A stretch of 64,000 nt of DNA from Gammaproteobacteria bacterium (GTDB taxonomy: Bacteria; Pseudomonadota; Gammaproteobacteria; Steroidobacterales; JABDLF01): contig JABDLF010000002.1 of NCBI GenBank assembly GCA_013003115.1, positions 130,186-194,185 of the forward strand. The letters are read 5' to 3'. The translations under genes were made by a program, and so were the position numbers. The notes beneath the pieces are model-generated. The model made no database searches. It was not told the origin of the DNA and saw only the letters and a program-made list of their open reading frames with translations. Below are positions 12,268 through 23,688 of this stretch, piece after piece (within the stretch, counting starts at the first letter, position 1; each line of letters starts with the position of its first letter).

Positions 12268-12678
12268 TTATTTAACAACCCGAAGATGGGAACGCACGTT
12301 GCTGTCGCCCCCGGGCTGCTCGTCCGGGGATCCGTCGGGCGGGCTGGGACCTTTGACGTCAGATGAAAATATCATGCCCTGACCTGACTCTCTGGCGTAG
12401 ATTCCGAGTATGGCGCTTACTGGCAGCTTGATGAAAAAGGGGCTGCCACCAAACCTGGCCTCGAACGCGACGATATCGTTTCCCAGCATCAGATCGCGCG
12501 TTGCCGTCTCACTGATATTCAGTACTATGCGGCCGTCCCGTGCATGGCCAGAAGGAATTTCCACGCCCTGGGCGCCGGCGTCTACGACGATATGGGGCGT
12601 CTGGCCGTTATCGGCCATCCACTCGTGCATGGCGCGGATAAGGTAAGGGCGGCGCGAACTTAAAGATTGGTCAGTCAC
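12268..12678 (-). CDS. sspB: ClpXP protease specificity-enhancing factor SspB
   Basis: RPYLIRAMHEWMADNGQTPHIVVDA; adjacent to sspA. Confidence 0.92.
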   Translation of the reverse strand: MTDQSLSSRRPYLIRAMHEWMADNGQTPHIVVDAGAQGVEIPSGHARDGRIVLNISETATRDLMLGNDIVAFEARFGGSPFFIKLPVSAILGIYARESGQGMIFSSDVKGPSPPDGSPDEQPGGDSNVRSHLRVVK

Positions 12679-12700
12679 TGTCTACCCGCCCCACTTTAGT

Positions 12701-13333
12701 TCAGGCGCGCATTTCCTGCTCGAGTTCGGTGAGGCTGCTCTTGAAAGAGCGCCTTCGGAACACGCGCGAGCAATACTTGTCGATGGCCTTGGACTCGCCC
12801 TCAATATCGATATCGAACTGCTTCAGACGCCAGAGTATCGGGGAAATGCTGCAGTCTACAAGCGAAAACTCATCACTCAGAAAAAACTTCTTGGCCGAGA
12901 AAACTTCAGCGCTCGCAAGTATGCTCTCGCGCAGAATTTTGCGCGCCTTGTTGGCTTTGCGTTTGTCCGACTCGCCGATGGTCACGGCCAGCGTATACCA
13001 GTCTTTCTCAATTCTGTAGAGGGCAAGACGGAACTGCGCTCGCGTGACCGGATCGACTGGCATCAACGGTGGATGCGGGAATCTCTCATCGAGATACTCG
13101 ATGATAACGCGCGAGTCATACAGCACGAGATCCCTGTCCACCAGCGTTGGCACGCTGTGGTAAGGATTCAGATCCAGCAGGTCTTCGGGAAGCTTCGGTC
13201 CATCAACGTTGACAATATCCACGTTGATGCTTTTTTCCGACAAAACAATGCGTGTTCGGTGACTGCTCGGGCAGGTGGGATTGGAAAACAAGGTCATTAC
13301 CGACCGCCGATTGGCGACGAGAGCCATATCCAT
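12701..13333 (-). CDS. sspA: Stringent starvation protein A (GST fold)
   Basis: GST-like N-terminus, LVDRDLVLYDSRVIIEYLDERFPHPPLMPVDP; downstream of bc1 genes. Confidence 0.93.
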   Translation of the reverse strand: MDMALVANRRSVMTLFSNPTCPSSHRTRIVLSEKSINVDIVNVDGPKLPEDLLDLNPYHSVPTLVDRDLVLYDSRVIIEYLDERFPHPPLMPVDPVTRAQFRLALYRIEKDWYTLAVTIGESDKRKANKARKILRESILASAEVFSAKKFFLSDEFSLVDCSISPILWRLKQFDIDIEGESKAIDKYCSRVFRRRSFKSSLTELEQEMRA

Positions 13334-13363
13334 ACTCCAGGTTAAAAATTAAGCGCGCTGCTA

Positions 13364-14110
13364 TCAGCGAACATCCGACCAATACTCCTTCTTGAGGAGC
13401 AAGGCCAGCACGAAGAACACCAGGAGGAACGCCAGGACCCAGCCGCCCATGGCGCGACGCTTGAGCTGCACGGGCTCACCGATGTAGGCGAGGAAGTTGA
13501 CGATGTCGCGCACGAACTGCTCATATTCCCTGGGTGTCAGGCTGCCCTGCGTGACCGGCTCAAAGTCCTCAAATACTTTATGTACGTTGCCGCCGTCGTC
13601 GAGCTCATCACGAAAAACTGCGCGCTGAAGCCCCTGCAGCTCCCACAATACGTGGGGCATGCTTGCGCCTGGCAACGCCAGGTTGTTGCTGCCGACGGGC
13701 GACTTTTCATCGACGTAAAAAGTCATCAGGTACGTGTAGAGCCAGTCTGCGCCCCGCGATCGTCCTGTGAGGGACAAATCAGGAGGTGTTCGTCCAAACC
13801 ATGCGCTCGCCTCATCGGCAGGCATCGCAATGGTCATGGTGTCGAATATACGATCGCCCGTGAACATCAGATTTTCGAGCATCTGACTTTCGCTGAGCTG
13901 CAGGTCTTTTGCCAGCTGGTTGTACCTGACAAAGCTCGCCGAGTGACAACCCTGGCAGTAGTTCACGTAGTTACGTGCACCGCGGCGTAGCGATGCCGTA
14001 TTTGTCAGGTCGTTGTTCGCATGCATCAGCGTCTGGCTGCCGCCAGCAGCAATGGCGCCGGCGGGCATCGCAAGGAGTATTACGAAAAGCAGGGTCAACC
14101 TGTTAACCAT
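13364..14110 (-). CDS. petC: Ubiquinol-cytochrome c reductase cytochrome c1
   Basis: CQGCHS heme motif, C-terminal TM, operon with petB and petA. Confidence 0.95.
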   Translation of the reverse strand: MVNRLTLLFVILLAMPAGAIAAGGSQTLMHANNDLTNTASLRRGARNYVNYCQGCHSASFVRYNQLAKDLQLSESQMLENLMFTGDRIFDTMTIAMPADEASAWFGRTPPDLSLTGRSRGADWLYTYLMTFYVDEKSPVGSNNLALPGASMPHVLWELQGLQRAVFRDELDDGGNVHKVFEDFEPVTQGSLTPREYEQFVRDIVNFLAYIGEPVQLKRRAMGGWVLAFLLVFFVLALLLKKEYWSDVR

Positions 14111-15365
14111 GATAGGTCACCCTGTCCGGAACCGGCTTGGTTTTCTCATTACGTGTATAAAACGGCATCAGTATAAAGAACGCAAAATACACCAACGTAA
14201 AGAATCGCGACAGCCATGTGTAGGTGCTGGTCGGCTTCTGCAGCCCCAGCCAGCCCAAAGCAACGAAACTGATCGCAAAGCTGAAAAGCGCAACCTTGAA
14301 AGTGGTGCTGCGATAGCGAATCGAGCGCACGCTGCACTTGTCCAGCCACGGCAGCAGGAAAAGCACGACGATGGCCATGCCCATCAGCACCACGCCCCCG
14401 AGCTTGTTCGGGATTGCCCTCAAAATGGCGTAAAACGGGGTGAAGTACCAGACTGGCGCGATATGTTCCGGCGTCTTAAGCGGGTCGGCCGGCTCAAAAT
14501 TGGCGTGCTCGAGGAAATACCCGCCCATCTCCGGAGCAAAAAAGATAATTGCCGCAAAAATTGCCAGGAAAACCGTGATGCCGACAAGATCCTTGGTTGT
14601 GTAATAAGGATGAAAGGCAATGCCGTCCAGCGGTATGCCGTCTTCGTCCTTGAGTTTCTTGATATCCACGCCGTCGGGGTTGTTCGAGCCCACCTCGTGG
14701 AGCGCAAGGATATGCGCGACGACCAGCATGATGAGGACCAGCGGCACCGCCACTACGTGCAGGGCGAAGAACCGGTTCAGCGTAATATCAGAAATGTAGA
14801 AATCGCCTCGAATCCACTCGGCCAGGCCTTCACCGACAACGGGTATGGCCCCGAACAGCGACACAATGACCTGCGCGCCCCAGTAAGACATCTGACCCCA
14901 CGGCAACAGATATCCCATGAAGGCTTCGGCCATCAGGGCAACGTAAATGAGCATGCCGAAAACCCACAGGAGTTCTCGCGGCTTTTTGAACGACCCGTAC
15001 ATCAGCCCGCGAAACATGTGGAGATAGACGACGATGAAAAACATCGACGCCCCGGTGGAATGCATGTACCTGATCAGCCAGCCCCATTCAACGTCACGCA
15101 TGATGTACTCGACGGATGCGAACGCCTCGGCTGACGACGGCTTGTAGTTCATCGTCAGAAAAATACCGGTAACAATCTGGATGACGAGAACCACCATGGA
15201 CAGAACGCCGAAGTAGTACCAGAAGTTGAAGTTCTTTGGTGCGTAGTATTCTGAAACATGTTCGCGCCACATCTTTGACATGGGAAAGCGATCATCGATC
15301 CAGTTGCCAAACGCCGCCAGGCGGCCACCCGTGTACTGCGATGCTGATGCTTTGCTGTGCTTCAT
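14103..15365 (-). CDS. petB: Cytochrome b of the bc1 complex
   Basis: Multi-TM, heme-ligand histidines, SSAEAFASVEYIMRDVEWGWLIRYMHSTGAS. Confidence 0.97.
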   Translation of the reverse strand: MKHSKASASQYTGGRLAAFGNWIDDRFPMSKMWREHVSEYYAPKNFNFWYYFGVLSMVVLVIQIVTGIFLTMNYKPSSAEAFASVEYIMRDVEWGWLIRYMHSTGASMFFIVVYLHMFRGLMYGSFKKPRELLWVFGMLIYVALMAEAFMGYLLPWGQMSYWGAQVIVSLFGAIPVVGEGLAEWIRGDFYISDITLNRFFALHVVAVPLVLIMLVVAHILALHEVGSNNPDGVDIKKLKDEDGIPLDGIAFHPYYTTKDLVGITVFLAIFAAIIFFAPEMGGYFLEHANFEPADPLKTPEHIAPVWYFTPFYAILRAIPNKLGGVVLMGMAIVVLFLLPWLDKCSVRSIRYRSTTFKVALFSFAISFVALGWLGLQKPTSTYTWLSRFFTLVYFAFFILMPFYTRNEKTKPVPDRVTYHG

Positions 15366-15961
15366 GCCTGCGACCCCGTATCGTCGCCAATCAGAATGAC
15401 GGTGTCTGCCAGGTAGCGATGCGGCGGCACCGGGAGGTTCAGCGGGGCGGGAACGCCTTTGAATACTCTGCCGGCCAGGTCAAACTTCGAACCGTGGCAG
15501 GCACAGAAAAAGCCGCCCGACCAATCCGACCCCAGGTCTTCCGGCGCAACTTCCGGGCGAAATTCCGGAGCGCAGCCCAGGTGGGTGCAAACGGCAACAA
15601 GGACCAGAATGTCATCCTTGATTGAACGAAATTCGTTGCGGGCATAGGCAGGCTGCTGAGGCTCTTCTGAATTCGGATCCCGGAGTTCAGTCGCGCCCAG
15701 CTTCGTGATGCGCTGCAATTCACTCGGCGTCCGTTTCACAACGTAAATCGCCTTGCCCCGCCACTCCGCCTTTAGCATGGCGCCAGCCTCGAGCTTGCTG
15801 ATATCAATATTTACGGCAGCGCCAAGCGCCTGTGCCCTCGCGCTGGGCTTCATCGAAGCCATGAACGGGGTGGCCACCAGTGCAACGCCCACTCCGCCAG
15901 TTACCGCTGTCGCTACGGTCAGGAAACGACGCCTGCCGAGATCAACACCCTGCTCGCTCAT
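15362..15961 (-). CDS. petA: Rieske iron-sulfur subunit of the bc1 complex
   Basis: CTHLGC and CACHGSKFD Rieske motifs, Tat-type N-terminus GRRRFL. Confidence 0.97.
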   Translation of the reverse strand: MSEQGVDLGRRRFLTVATAVTGGVGVALVATPFMASMKPSARAQALGAAVNIDISKLEAGAMLKAEWRGKAIYVVKRTPSELQRITKLGATELRDPNSEEPQQPAYARNEFRSIKDDILVLVAVCTHLGCAPEFRPEVAPEDLGSDWSGGFFCACHGSKFDLAGRVFKGVPAPLNLPVPPHRYLADTVILIGDDTGSQA

Positions 15962-16074
15962 CGAGCGTTCTCCTTTACTTTTTTCAACCAGATGCCCTGC
16001 CGTTAATTCGTATCCGATATATATCTAAGCTTGATCCGATCGGCGAATTTTCAATAGCGATTTGTCGTCAATTG

Positions 16075-16134
16075 AACTTAGGACTTTACAATTTAGGGCT
16101 TTACAACTTAGGTTTTTACAACGTAGGGTTTTCA
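16075..16134. repeat. Iteron-like array, four 15-bp units upstream of petA
   Basis: AACTTAGGACTTTAC / AATTTAGGGCTTTAC / AACTTAGGTTTTTAC / AACGTAGGGTTTTCA, head to tail. Confidence 0.9.
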
Positions 16135-16146
16135 TCGTCATCGCAC

Positions 16147-16165
16147 TGCGTTCGATTTGAACGCA
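16147..16165. repeat. Perfect inverted repeat, 7-bp arms and 5-nt centre
   Basis: TGCGTTC-GATTT-GAACGCA in the petA/degS intergenic region. Confidence 0.85.
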
Positions 16166-16342
16166 CAACAAAACGTCACAGTTTGCCAATAGCAGTGTTT
16201 GCCCGCTCGGGCTGCTCAGCGCCCACGCTCCAAAGGGATATCGATCCTCAGGCTAACCCCGGATTATACACATTTCGCCCTGGCGCTGACCACGTAACCC
16301 CCTGCCCGCGGCCTGCTTCCAGCTGTTAGAATTTGGACGACG

Positions 16343-17488
16343 TTGGCGGGCTGGTCGGGGATTCGATTGAAAAAAACACTGGTTTTTCTGCTGCAGTGGG
16401 TGTCAGCCGGCCTTGCCGTCGCTTTCATCGTAATGCTGTTAAGACCCGACCTGGCGGGCCGCGCAGGCGACAGCGCAAGCTACGGGCCGGCCGCATCCGG
16501 TTCCTTCTCGCGAGCGGTCGCATCCGCCGGGCCCTCGGTGGTAAATATTTATACGCGCCGTCAGGTTATAAGAGGAGGCGGAGCCGAAACCAGACGTCGC
16601 AGCATCCCGCCAGCGCCATTGAGAACTATGCCCCCGGCGATTCGCTACGAAAACAGCCTCGGCAGCGGCGTAATCGTAAGCCCGGATGGCTACGTACTCA
16701 CAAATAACCACGTTGTCGACAAGGCGCTGGAAATTGCCGTCTTGCTGGCTGATGGCCGTTATGCTGCTGCCGAGGTTCTCGGCAGCGATCCGGATACCGA
16801 TCTGGCGTTGCTCAGGATCGGGCTCGACGAGCTCAAGGCCATTAAATTGGGCCGCAGTGAAGCCGTGCAGGTTGGCGACGTCGTGCTGGCCATAGGAAAC
16901 CCCCTGGGACTCGGACAAACAGTTACCCAGGGAATCGTGAGCGCGACCGGTCGCAGCCGACTTGGCCTGTCGACTTTTGAGGATTTCATCCAGACCGATG
17001 CGCTGATTAACGACGGCAACTCCGGCGGCGCGCTCATCAACGCACGCGGCGAACTGATCGGCATAAACACGGCGGTCCTGTCCCAGCGGATGAGAACGCA
17101 GAGCACCGGCATCGGTTTTGCCATCCCCGTCAGCATGGCCCGTGGGGTGATGGCCCAGCTGATTGAGCATGGTCACGTTATTCGCGGCTGGCTCGGCGTC
17201 AGCTCGCTCGAAGTGACGCCGGAACTCGCGGAGGCCGCGGGACTCAGGTCAGCCCGGGGTCTTTGGATTGAAGAGGTGTATGCGGGCACGCCGGCCGAGG
17301 ACGCAGGCCTTAGGCGTGGCGACGTCCTGACGCACGTCAATGGTCGCGAAATCTTCTACGTACAGGAAGCACTAAACCTTATCGCCGGCATGCCGCCCGG
17401 GGATATCGTAGAGCTTGCCGGCAGTCGCGGCGGCCGCGAATTCTCTGCCCGGGTCAAAATCTCGGAGCGCCCCTCTCCCGGCAGTTGA
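16343..17488 (+). CDS. Periplasmic S1C serine protease of DegS/DegQ/AlgW type with PDZ domain
   Basis: N-terminal TM, TNNHVVD, GNSGGALIN, single C-terminal PDZ; probable TTG start. Confidence 0.92.
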   Translation: MAGWSGIRLKKTLVFLLQWVSAGLAVAFIVMLLRPDLAGRAGDSASYGPAASGSFSRAVASAGPSVVNIYTRRQVIRGGGAETRRRSIPPAPLRTMPPAIRYENSLGSGVIVSPDGYVLTNNHVVDKALEIAVLLADGRYAAAEVLGSDPDTDLALLRIGLDELKAIKLGRSEAVQVGDVVLAIGNPLGLGQTVTQGIVSATGRSRLGLSTFEDFIQTDALINDGNSGGALINARGELIGINTAVLSQRMRTQSTGIGFAIPVSMARGVMAQLIEHGHVIRGWLGVSSLEVTPELAEAAGLRSARGLWIEEVYAGTPAEDAGLRRGDVLTHVNGREIFYVQEALNLIAGMPPGDIVELAGSRGGREFSARVKISERPSPGS

Positions 17489-17491
17489 CCC

Positions 17492-19005
<1,514 letters not shown>

Positions 19006-19161
19006 TCGCAGCAGTCTCCTGGTGATCGTCGGCCGCAGGGCCGGGTGTGAGTTGGCGCATACTAGCGCAACATGGCTGGCGCCGCTCGCTGCAGGGCAAA
19101 AGTGTATGATTGTCGGCCGCTGGCGAGCACCACAACCAGACGCGAGGGCGTTTGATAATTC

Positions 19162-20127
19162 ATGCTGGTTTATTCCATCACAATCATTGCGGGCTTTCTG
19201 CTGCTGGTCTGGGGCGCCGATCGCTTCGTACTGGGAGCCTCGGCGACGGCGCAAAACCTCGGCGTCTCACCATTGCTGATTGGCATGACCATCGTCGGCT
19301 TCGGCACATCCGCACCCGAGATTCTCGTATCGGCGAACGCCGCACTTTCGGGCAGCCCCGGGCTGGCCGTTGGTAATGCCATTGGCTCCAATATCGCGAA
19401 TATCGCCCTGATACTGGGTGCTACCGCCCTCGTTATGCCCCTGACGATTCGCTCGGCGACTCTGCGGGGCGAGCTGCGTATGCTGCTCGCCGCCACCTTC
19501 GGCGCCACGTTGCCATTTGTTGACGGCAGGCTGAGCCGTCTCGATGGTTTAGCCCTGCTTGCTGGACTGGGGCTCATGATTTACCTGCTTATCCGGCTAG
19601 GCGTACGCAGCCGCATCAGTGACCCGATGCTGGCCGAAGTCGAGGCCGAAATCCGACATGACATCAACATGCCCACAGCGATGATGTGGCTGGCCGTCGG
19701 GCTCGTTGTCCTGCTGGGCGCTTCGCGCGCCCTGGTGTGGGCTGCCGTCGGAATCGCCGAGGCACTGGGGGTCAGCGATTTGGTCATCGGGCTGACCGTT
19801 GTGGCCATTGGCACCAGCCTGCCGGAGCTCGCTGCCTCACTGACGGCGGCCGTACGCAACGAGCACGACCTGGCCATAGGGAATGTCATCGGCTCGAACA
19901 TGTACAATCTGCTGGCAGTTCTGGGCGTTGCAGGAGTCCTGGCGCCACTGAACATAGAAAGACATGTGCTCATCAGGGATATACCCCTGATGATCGCATT
20001 GACTCTCGTGCTTTTTGTCATGTCATTGAACTATCGCGGCAAAGGGCGAATCACGCGACTTGAGGGTCTTGCTTTGCTCGTGACTTTCGTTGCTTACCAG
20101 CTGTTTGTTCTTATGGATGTAAGCTGA
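19162..20127 (+). CDS. Calcium/sodium antiporter YrbG family (CaCA)
   Basis: Two alpha repeats GFGTSAPEILVSANAAL...GNAIGSNIANI and AIGTSLPELAASLTAA...GNVIGSNMYNL. Confidence 0.93.
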   Translation: MLVYSITIIAGFLLLVWGADRFVLGASATAQNLGVSPLLIGMTIVGFGTSAPEILVSANAALSGSPGLAVGNAIGSNIANIALILGATALVMPLTIRSATLRGELRMLLAATFGATLPFVDGRLSRLDGLALLAGLGLMIYLLIRLGVRSRISDPMLAEVEAEIRHDINMPTAMMWLAVGLVVLLGASRALVWAAVGIAEALGVSDLVIGLTVVAIGTSLPELAASLTAAVRNEHDLAIGNVIGSNMYNLLAVLGVAGVLAPLNIERHVLIRDIPLMIALTLVLFVMSLNYRGKGRITRLEGLALLVTFVAYQLFVLMDVS

Positions 20128-20134
20128 GTTTCTT

Positions 20135-21130
20135 ATGGCTGCCGCGAGCAAAAAAAAATATGATGAAAAGCAGGCGCTCGCGACAGCGCGCGAAGTCCTG
20201 GAGATTGAAGCCGCCGCCGTTGCCGCACTGGGCAGCCGGCTTGCCGACGACTTTGGCGCCGCTGTCAGGCTCTGTCTCGAATGTAGCGGGAGAATTGTGG
20301 TAACCGGTCTGGGGAAGTCCGGACATGTTGGCGGCAAAATCGCGGCCACGCTGGCGAGCACGGGCAGCCCTGCTTTTTTTGTGCACGCCGGTGAAGCCAG
20401 CCACGGCGATCTCGGCATGATCACAAGAAGTGACGTCGTACTTGCCATATCCAATTCCGGAGAGACAGCCGAGATCATTGCCATACTTCCGCTTTTCAAG
20501 CGTCTCGGTGTTCCGGTCATAACCATTACCGGGAACGCCGACTCGACGCTCGCAAAAGAAGCGGATGTCAACCTCGACGCGGGCGTCAGCGCAGAGGCCT
20601 GCCCCCTGAACCTCGCGCCTACGGCCAGCACGACCGCGAGTCTCGCCATGGGCGATGCGCTCGCCATCACCCTTCTTAAGCTGCGTGGTTTTACGGAGGA
20701 GGAGTTCGCACTCTCGCACCCGGGCGGCAGCCTCGGGCGTCGTTTGCTGCTCCGGGTAGGCGACCTCATGCACAGGGGCGAAGAAATACCGCGGGTAGGC
20801 AAAGACACGGTGCTAAGCGAGGCCTTGCTGGAGATGACCCGGAAGGGGCTGGGTATGACCGCAATCGTCGACGAAGACAGTCAGATTCTAGGGATCTACA
20901 CCGACGGTGACCTGCGCCGGAGTCTTGACGGGCAGATCGACGTGCATCGCGCCTGCGTCGCCGACGTCATGACCCGAGGCTGCAAGACCATACGCAGCGA
21001 CGAGCTGGCCGCCGTCGCCGTCAATCTGATGGAAACGCACAAGATCAGTGCCTTGCTGGTCGTCGACGAGAACGATCGGCTGGCAGGCGCGATCAACATC
21101 CATGACCTGCTGCGCGCCGGTGTAATGTGA
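20135..21130 (+). CDS. kdsD: Arabinose-5-phosphate isomerase
   Basis: SIS domain plus two CBS domains; GLGKSGHVGGKIAATLASTGSPAFFVH. Confidence 0.95.
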   Translation: MAAASKKKYDEKQALATAREVLEIEAAAVAALGSRLADDFGAAVRLCLECSGRIVVTGLGKSGHVGGKIAATLASTGSPAFFVHAGEASHGDLGMITRSDVVLAISNSGETAEIIAILPLFKRLGVPVITITGNADSTLAKEADVNLDAGVSAEACPLNLAPTASTTASLAMGDALAITLLKLRGFTEEEFALSHPGGSLGRRLLLRVGDLMHRGEEIPRVGKDTVLSEALLEMTRKGLGMTAIVDEDSQILGIYTDGDLRRSLDGQIDVHRACVADVMTRGCKTIRSDELAAVAVNLMETHKISALLVVDENDRLAGAINIHDLLRAGVM

Positions 21131-21645
21131 ACAGCGATCAGCTTGCAGCACTCAGCAATATTCGTCTCGCCATATTCGACGTAGACGGCGTGATGACTGA
21201 CGGCAGGCTCTACCTGCTTCCGGATGGCCAGGAAATGAAGGTCTTCAATTCACGCGACGGCCTCGGGCTCAAGCGCCTGCTTCACGCAGGCGTCGAGCTG
21301 GCGATTATTTCGGGGCGAAGCGCACCCGTAGTGGCGGAACGGGCGGCCGCGCTGGGGATCAAACATGTTTACCAGGGCCATGAGAACAAGCTGCCAGTGT
21401 TCCAAAAGATAATTGCAGAAACAGGCATCAGCGCAGAGCATTCTCTGTTCACCGGCGATGACCTGACAGATCTGCCGGTCATGCGTGCGGCAGGACTTGG
21501 CATCGCAGTGGCCGACGCAGAGCCGCAGGTACTGGCTGAAGCCGATCTGGTGACGACGCGCAGTGGCGGCTGCGGTGCGGTACGAGAAGTCTGCGAAATG
21601 TTGCTCGCTGCCCAAGAGCCCGCACAAGGAGCGGCGCCAGAGTGA
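21127..21645 (+). CDS. kdsC: 3-deoxy-D-manno-octulosonate 8-phosphate phosphatase
   Basis: HAD motif FDVDGVMTDGRLY, FTGDDLTDLPVM. Confidence 0.94.
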   Translation: MNSDQLAALSNIRLAIFDVDGVMTDGRLYLLPDGQEMKVFNSRDGLGLKRLLHAGVELAIISGRSAPVVAERAAALGIKHVYQGHENKLPVFQKIIAETGISAEHSLFTGDDLTDLPVMRAAGLGIAVADAEPQVLAEADLVTTRSGGCGAVREVCEMLLAAQEPAQGAAPE

Positions 21646-22202
21646 CGCTGCGAAACATTTTAGGCGGAGCAATGCTGGTGGCAGCGGCCGGGGCCAGCTG
21701 GCTGCTGGTCAAAAGCGTCAGCGGTGACCGGCCAGATACCGCCGGCGCCACGCAGGAATCGAAAGGTTACTATATAAAGGGCGCTGCGATTCTCGGGACC
21801 GACGAGGATGGCGGGCTGCTTTACAGGGTGGAGGCCACGGACATCAGACATATGCCAGGCGAGAACATGGTGGCGCTGACCGACGTAACCGTGCGCTACA
21901 GCGCGGCCGGCCAGCCGGCGTGGTCGGTTACGTCAGCAACAGGCAGCATCGACGATGCAAGCTCCGAGATCAGCCTGGAAGGAGAGGTGCGCCTCCGCAA
22001 CGAGAGCACAGCGCAAGAAGAGCCTTATCTCATCGAAACGGATACGCTTCTGTTCAGCCCGCGCCGGCGCTACGCAAGTACAAGCGCACAGGTGCGCATC
22101 ACCCAGCCCGGCGTGCTGCTTACGGCAACCGGCATGGAAGCAGACCTCGAGAAAGAAATGTTGCAGCTAAAGGCGTCGGTAAGTGGCCAGTTCAGTCCCT
22201 GA
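21642..22202 (+). CDS. lptC: LPS export system protein LptC
   Basis: N-terminal TM, LptC-like domain, position between kdsC and lptA. Confidence 0.85.
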   Translation: MTLRNILGGAMLVAAAGASWLLVKSVSGDRPDTAGATQESKGYYIKGAAILGTDEDGGLLYRVEATDIRHMPGENMVALTDVTVRYSAAGQPAWSVTSATGSIDDASSEISLEGEVRLRNESTAQEEPYLIETDTLLFSPRRRYASTSAQVRITQPGVLLTATGMEADLEKEMLQLKASVSGQFSP

Positions 22203-22815
22203 CAAATTGCGCTTGCTGCTGCTGGCCGCTGCCTTGCCAGCGTTAAGCTGGGCGCAGCTTGCGGGACCGGGGCTGCCCATATCGCTTGACGCCGACTCTT
22301 CCGAGTTCGACCGCAAAAATAACGTCATGATTTTTAATCAGATCAGCATTCGCCAGGGTGACCTGACGATCAGCGCCAATCAGGCACGATCTTCGAATCT
22401 TGATTTCGGCAACGCCGAATGGGTGTTCTCGGGTAACGTCCTCATTGAGGGCCTCGACACGCGCCTGCGCGCAAGCACAGCGACCCTGCGCTTTGTTAAT
22501 CACGACCTGCGCAGCGCGCGCATAGCCGGTAAACCGGCCGCCTTTGAGCAGGAAAGGGCTGAATTTGATGAGCCCGTTCGTGGCAGTGCCAGCGTCATGG
22601 AATATGATTTGGCCGCTAAATTGATAAAAATGAGCGGCAGCGCATGGTTACAGGAAGGAAATAATGAGATTCTCGGAGAGGTTATTGCTTACAACATCGC
22701 AGAGCAGCGCGTAATAGCGACCTCCGATGAAGCGGGGAGCCAGCGAGTGCAAATCACAATTACGCCGGACGAAAACACCAGGATTGAGATTCCAAAACCG
22801 CCAGTCGACAAATGA
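22183..22815 (+). CDS. lptA: LPS transport periplasmic protein LptA
   Basis: OstA-like domain after a signal peptide, [30 protein letters not shown]. Confidence 0.9.
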   Translation: MASSVPDKLRLLLLAAALPALSWAQLAGPGLPISLDADSSEFDRKNNVMIFNQISIRQGDLTISANQARSSNLDFGNAEWVFSGNVLIEGLDTRLRASTATLRFVNHDLRSARIAGKPAAFEQERAEFDEPVRGSASVMEYDLAAKLIKMSGSAWLQEGNNEILGEVIAYNIAEQRVIATSDEAGSQRVQITITPDENTRIEIPKPPVDK

Positions 22816-23537
22816 GTACATTTAAAGCCGTCAATATCCGCAAGAGCTTCAAGTCACGAGCGGTCGTCAAAGATGTCTCTCTGGAGGTAAGCAGCGGCGA
22901 AGCTGTGGGACTGCTTGGGCCAAACGGCGCCGGCAAAACGACGTGCTTTTACATGATGGTCGGCCTGATTTCCTGTGACGGTGGCGCCATTGTCCTGGAC
23001 GACCAGGAAATTACGCGGTTGCCCATGCACGGTCGGGCGCGACTCGGCCTCGGCTATCTGCCTCAGGAAGCTTCCGTGTTCCGCAAGCTGTCCGTGGCGG
23101 AGAATATTCTGGCCATACTGGAAACGCGCGCAGACCTTGATCGTGCGCGCCGCGAGCAGCTGCTGGAGGAGCTTCTGGAAGAACTCCATATTACCCACAT
23201 CCGCAACAGCATCGGCATGAGCCTGTCGGGTGGTGAACGCCGGCGTGTTGAAATCGCGAGGGCGCTGGCAACGAGCCCCGAGTTCATACTGCTTGATGAA
23301 CCTTTTGCCGGCGTCGACCCGATCTCGGTGCTGGATATTCAGCGCATCATCACGCAGCTCACTGCCCGCGATATCGGGATTCTGATCACCGACCACAACG
23401 TTCGCGAGACGCTGGGTATCTGTAGCCGCGCCTACATCCTGAGCGATGGCCAGGTAATAGCAACAGGGTCGCCTGACCACCTGCTTGCCAACAAGCGGGT
23501 TCGCGAGGTGTACCTGGGTGAAGGTTTTCGACTATAA
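22812..23537 (+). CDS. lptB: LPS export ABC transporter ATPase LptB
   Basis: [48 protein letters not shown]. Confidence 0.97.
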   Translation: MSTFKAVNIRKSFKSRAVVKDVSLEVSSGEAVGLLGPNGAGKTTCFYMMVGLISCDGGAIVLDDQEITRLPMHGRARLGLGYLPQEASVFRKLSVAENILAILETRADLDRARREQLLEELLEELHITHIRNSIGMSLSGGERRRVEIARALATSPEFILLDEPFAGVDPISVLDIQRIITQLTARDIGILITDHNVRETLGICSRAYILSDGQVIATGSPDHLLANKRVREVYLGEGFRL

Positions 23538-23688
23538 ATGGAACTATGCTGAACACGACTGTCTGCCAGATGGCTTCGTCCGCAAATTTTCCGCGGCCTG
23601 TCGTATGCTCGCGCCACCGCGCACTTTCAGCTGGCTGTCGCCGGCCGTCAGCGTCTGAAGACACCACATCTTTGTTTGAGCAAATTTC

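Noticed and set aside
15880-16329. Plus-strand ORF with NLGLY-NLGLY-NLGFY-NVGFS, resembling a pentapeptide-repeat protein
   Set aside because: It overlaps petA antisense, has only four units created by the 15-bp non-coding repeat, and lacks a supported start; treated as a DNA repeat instead
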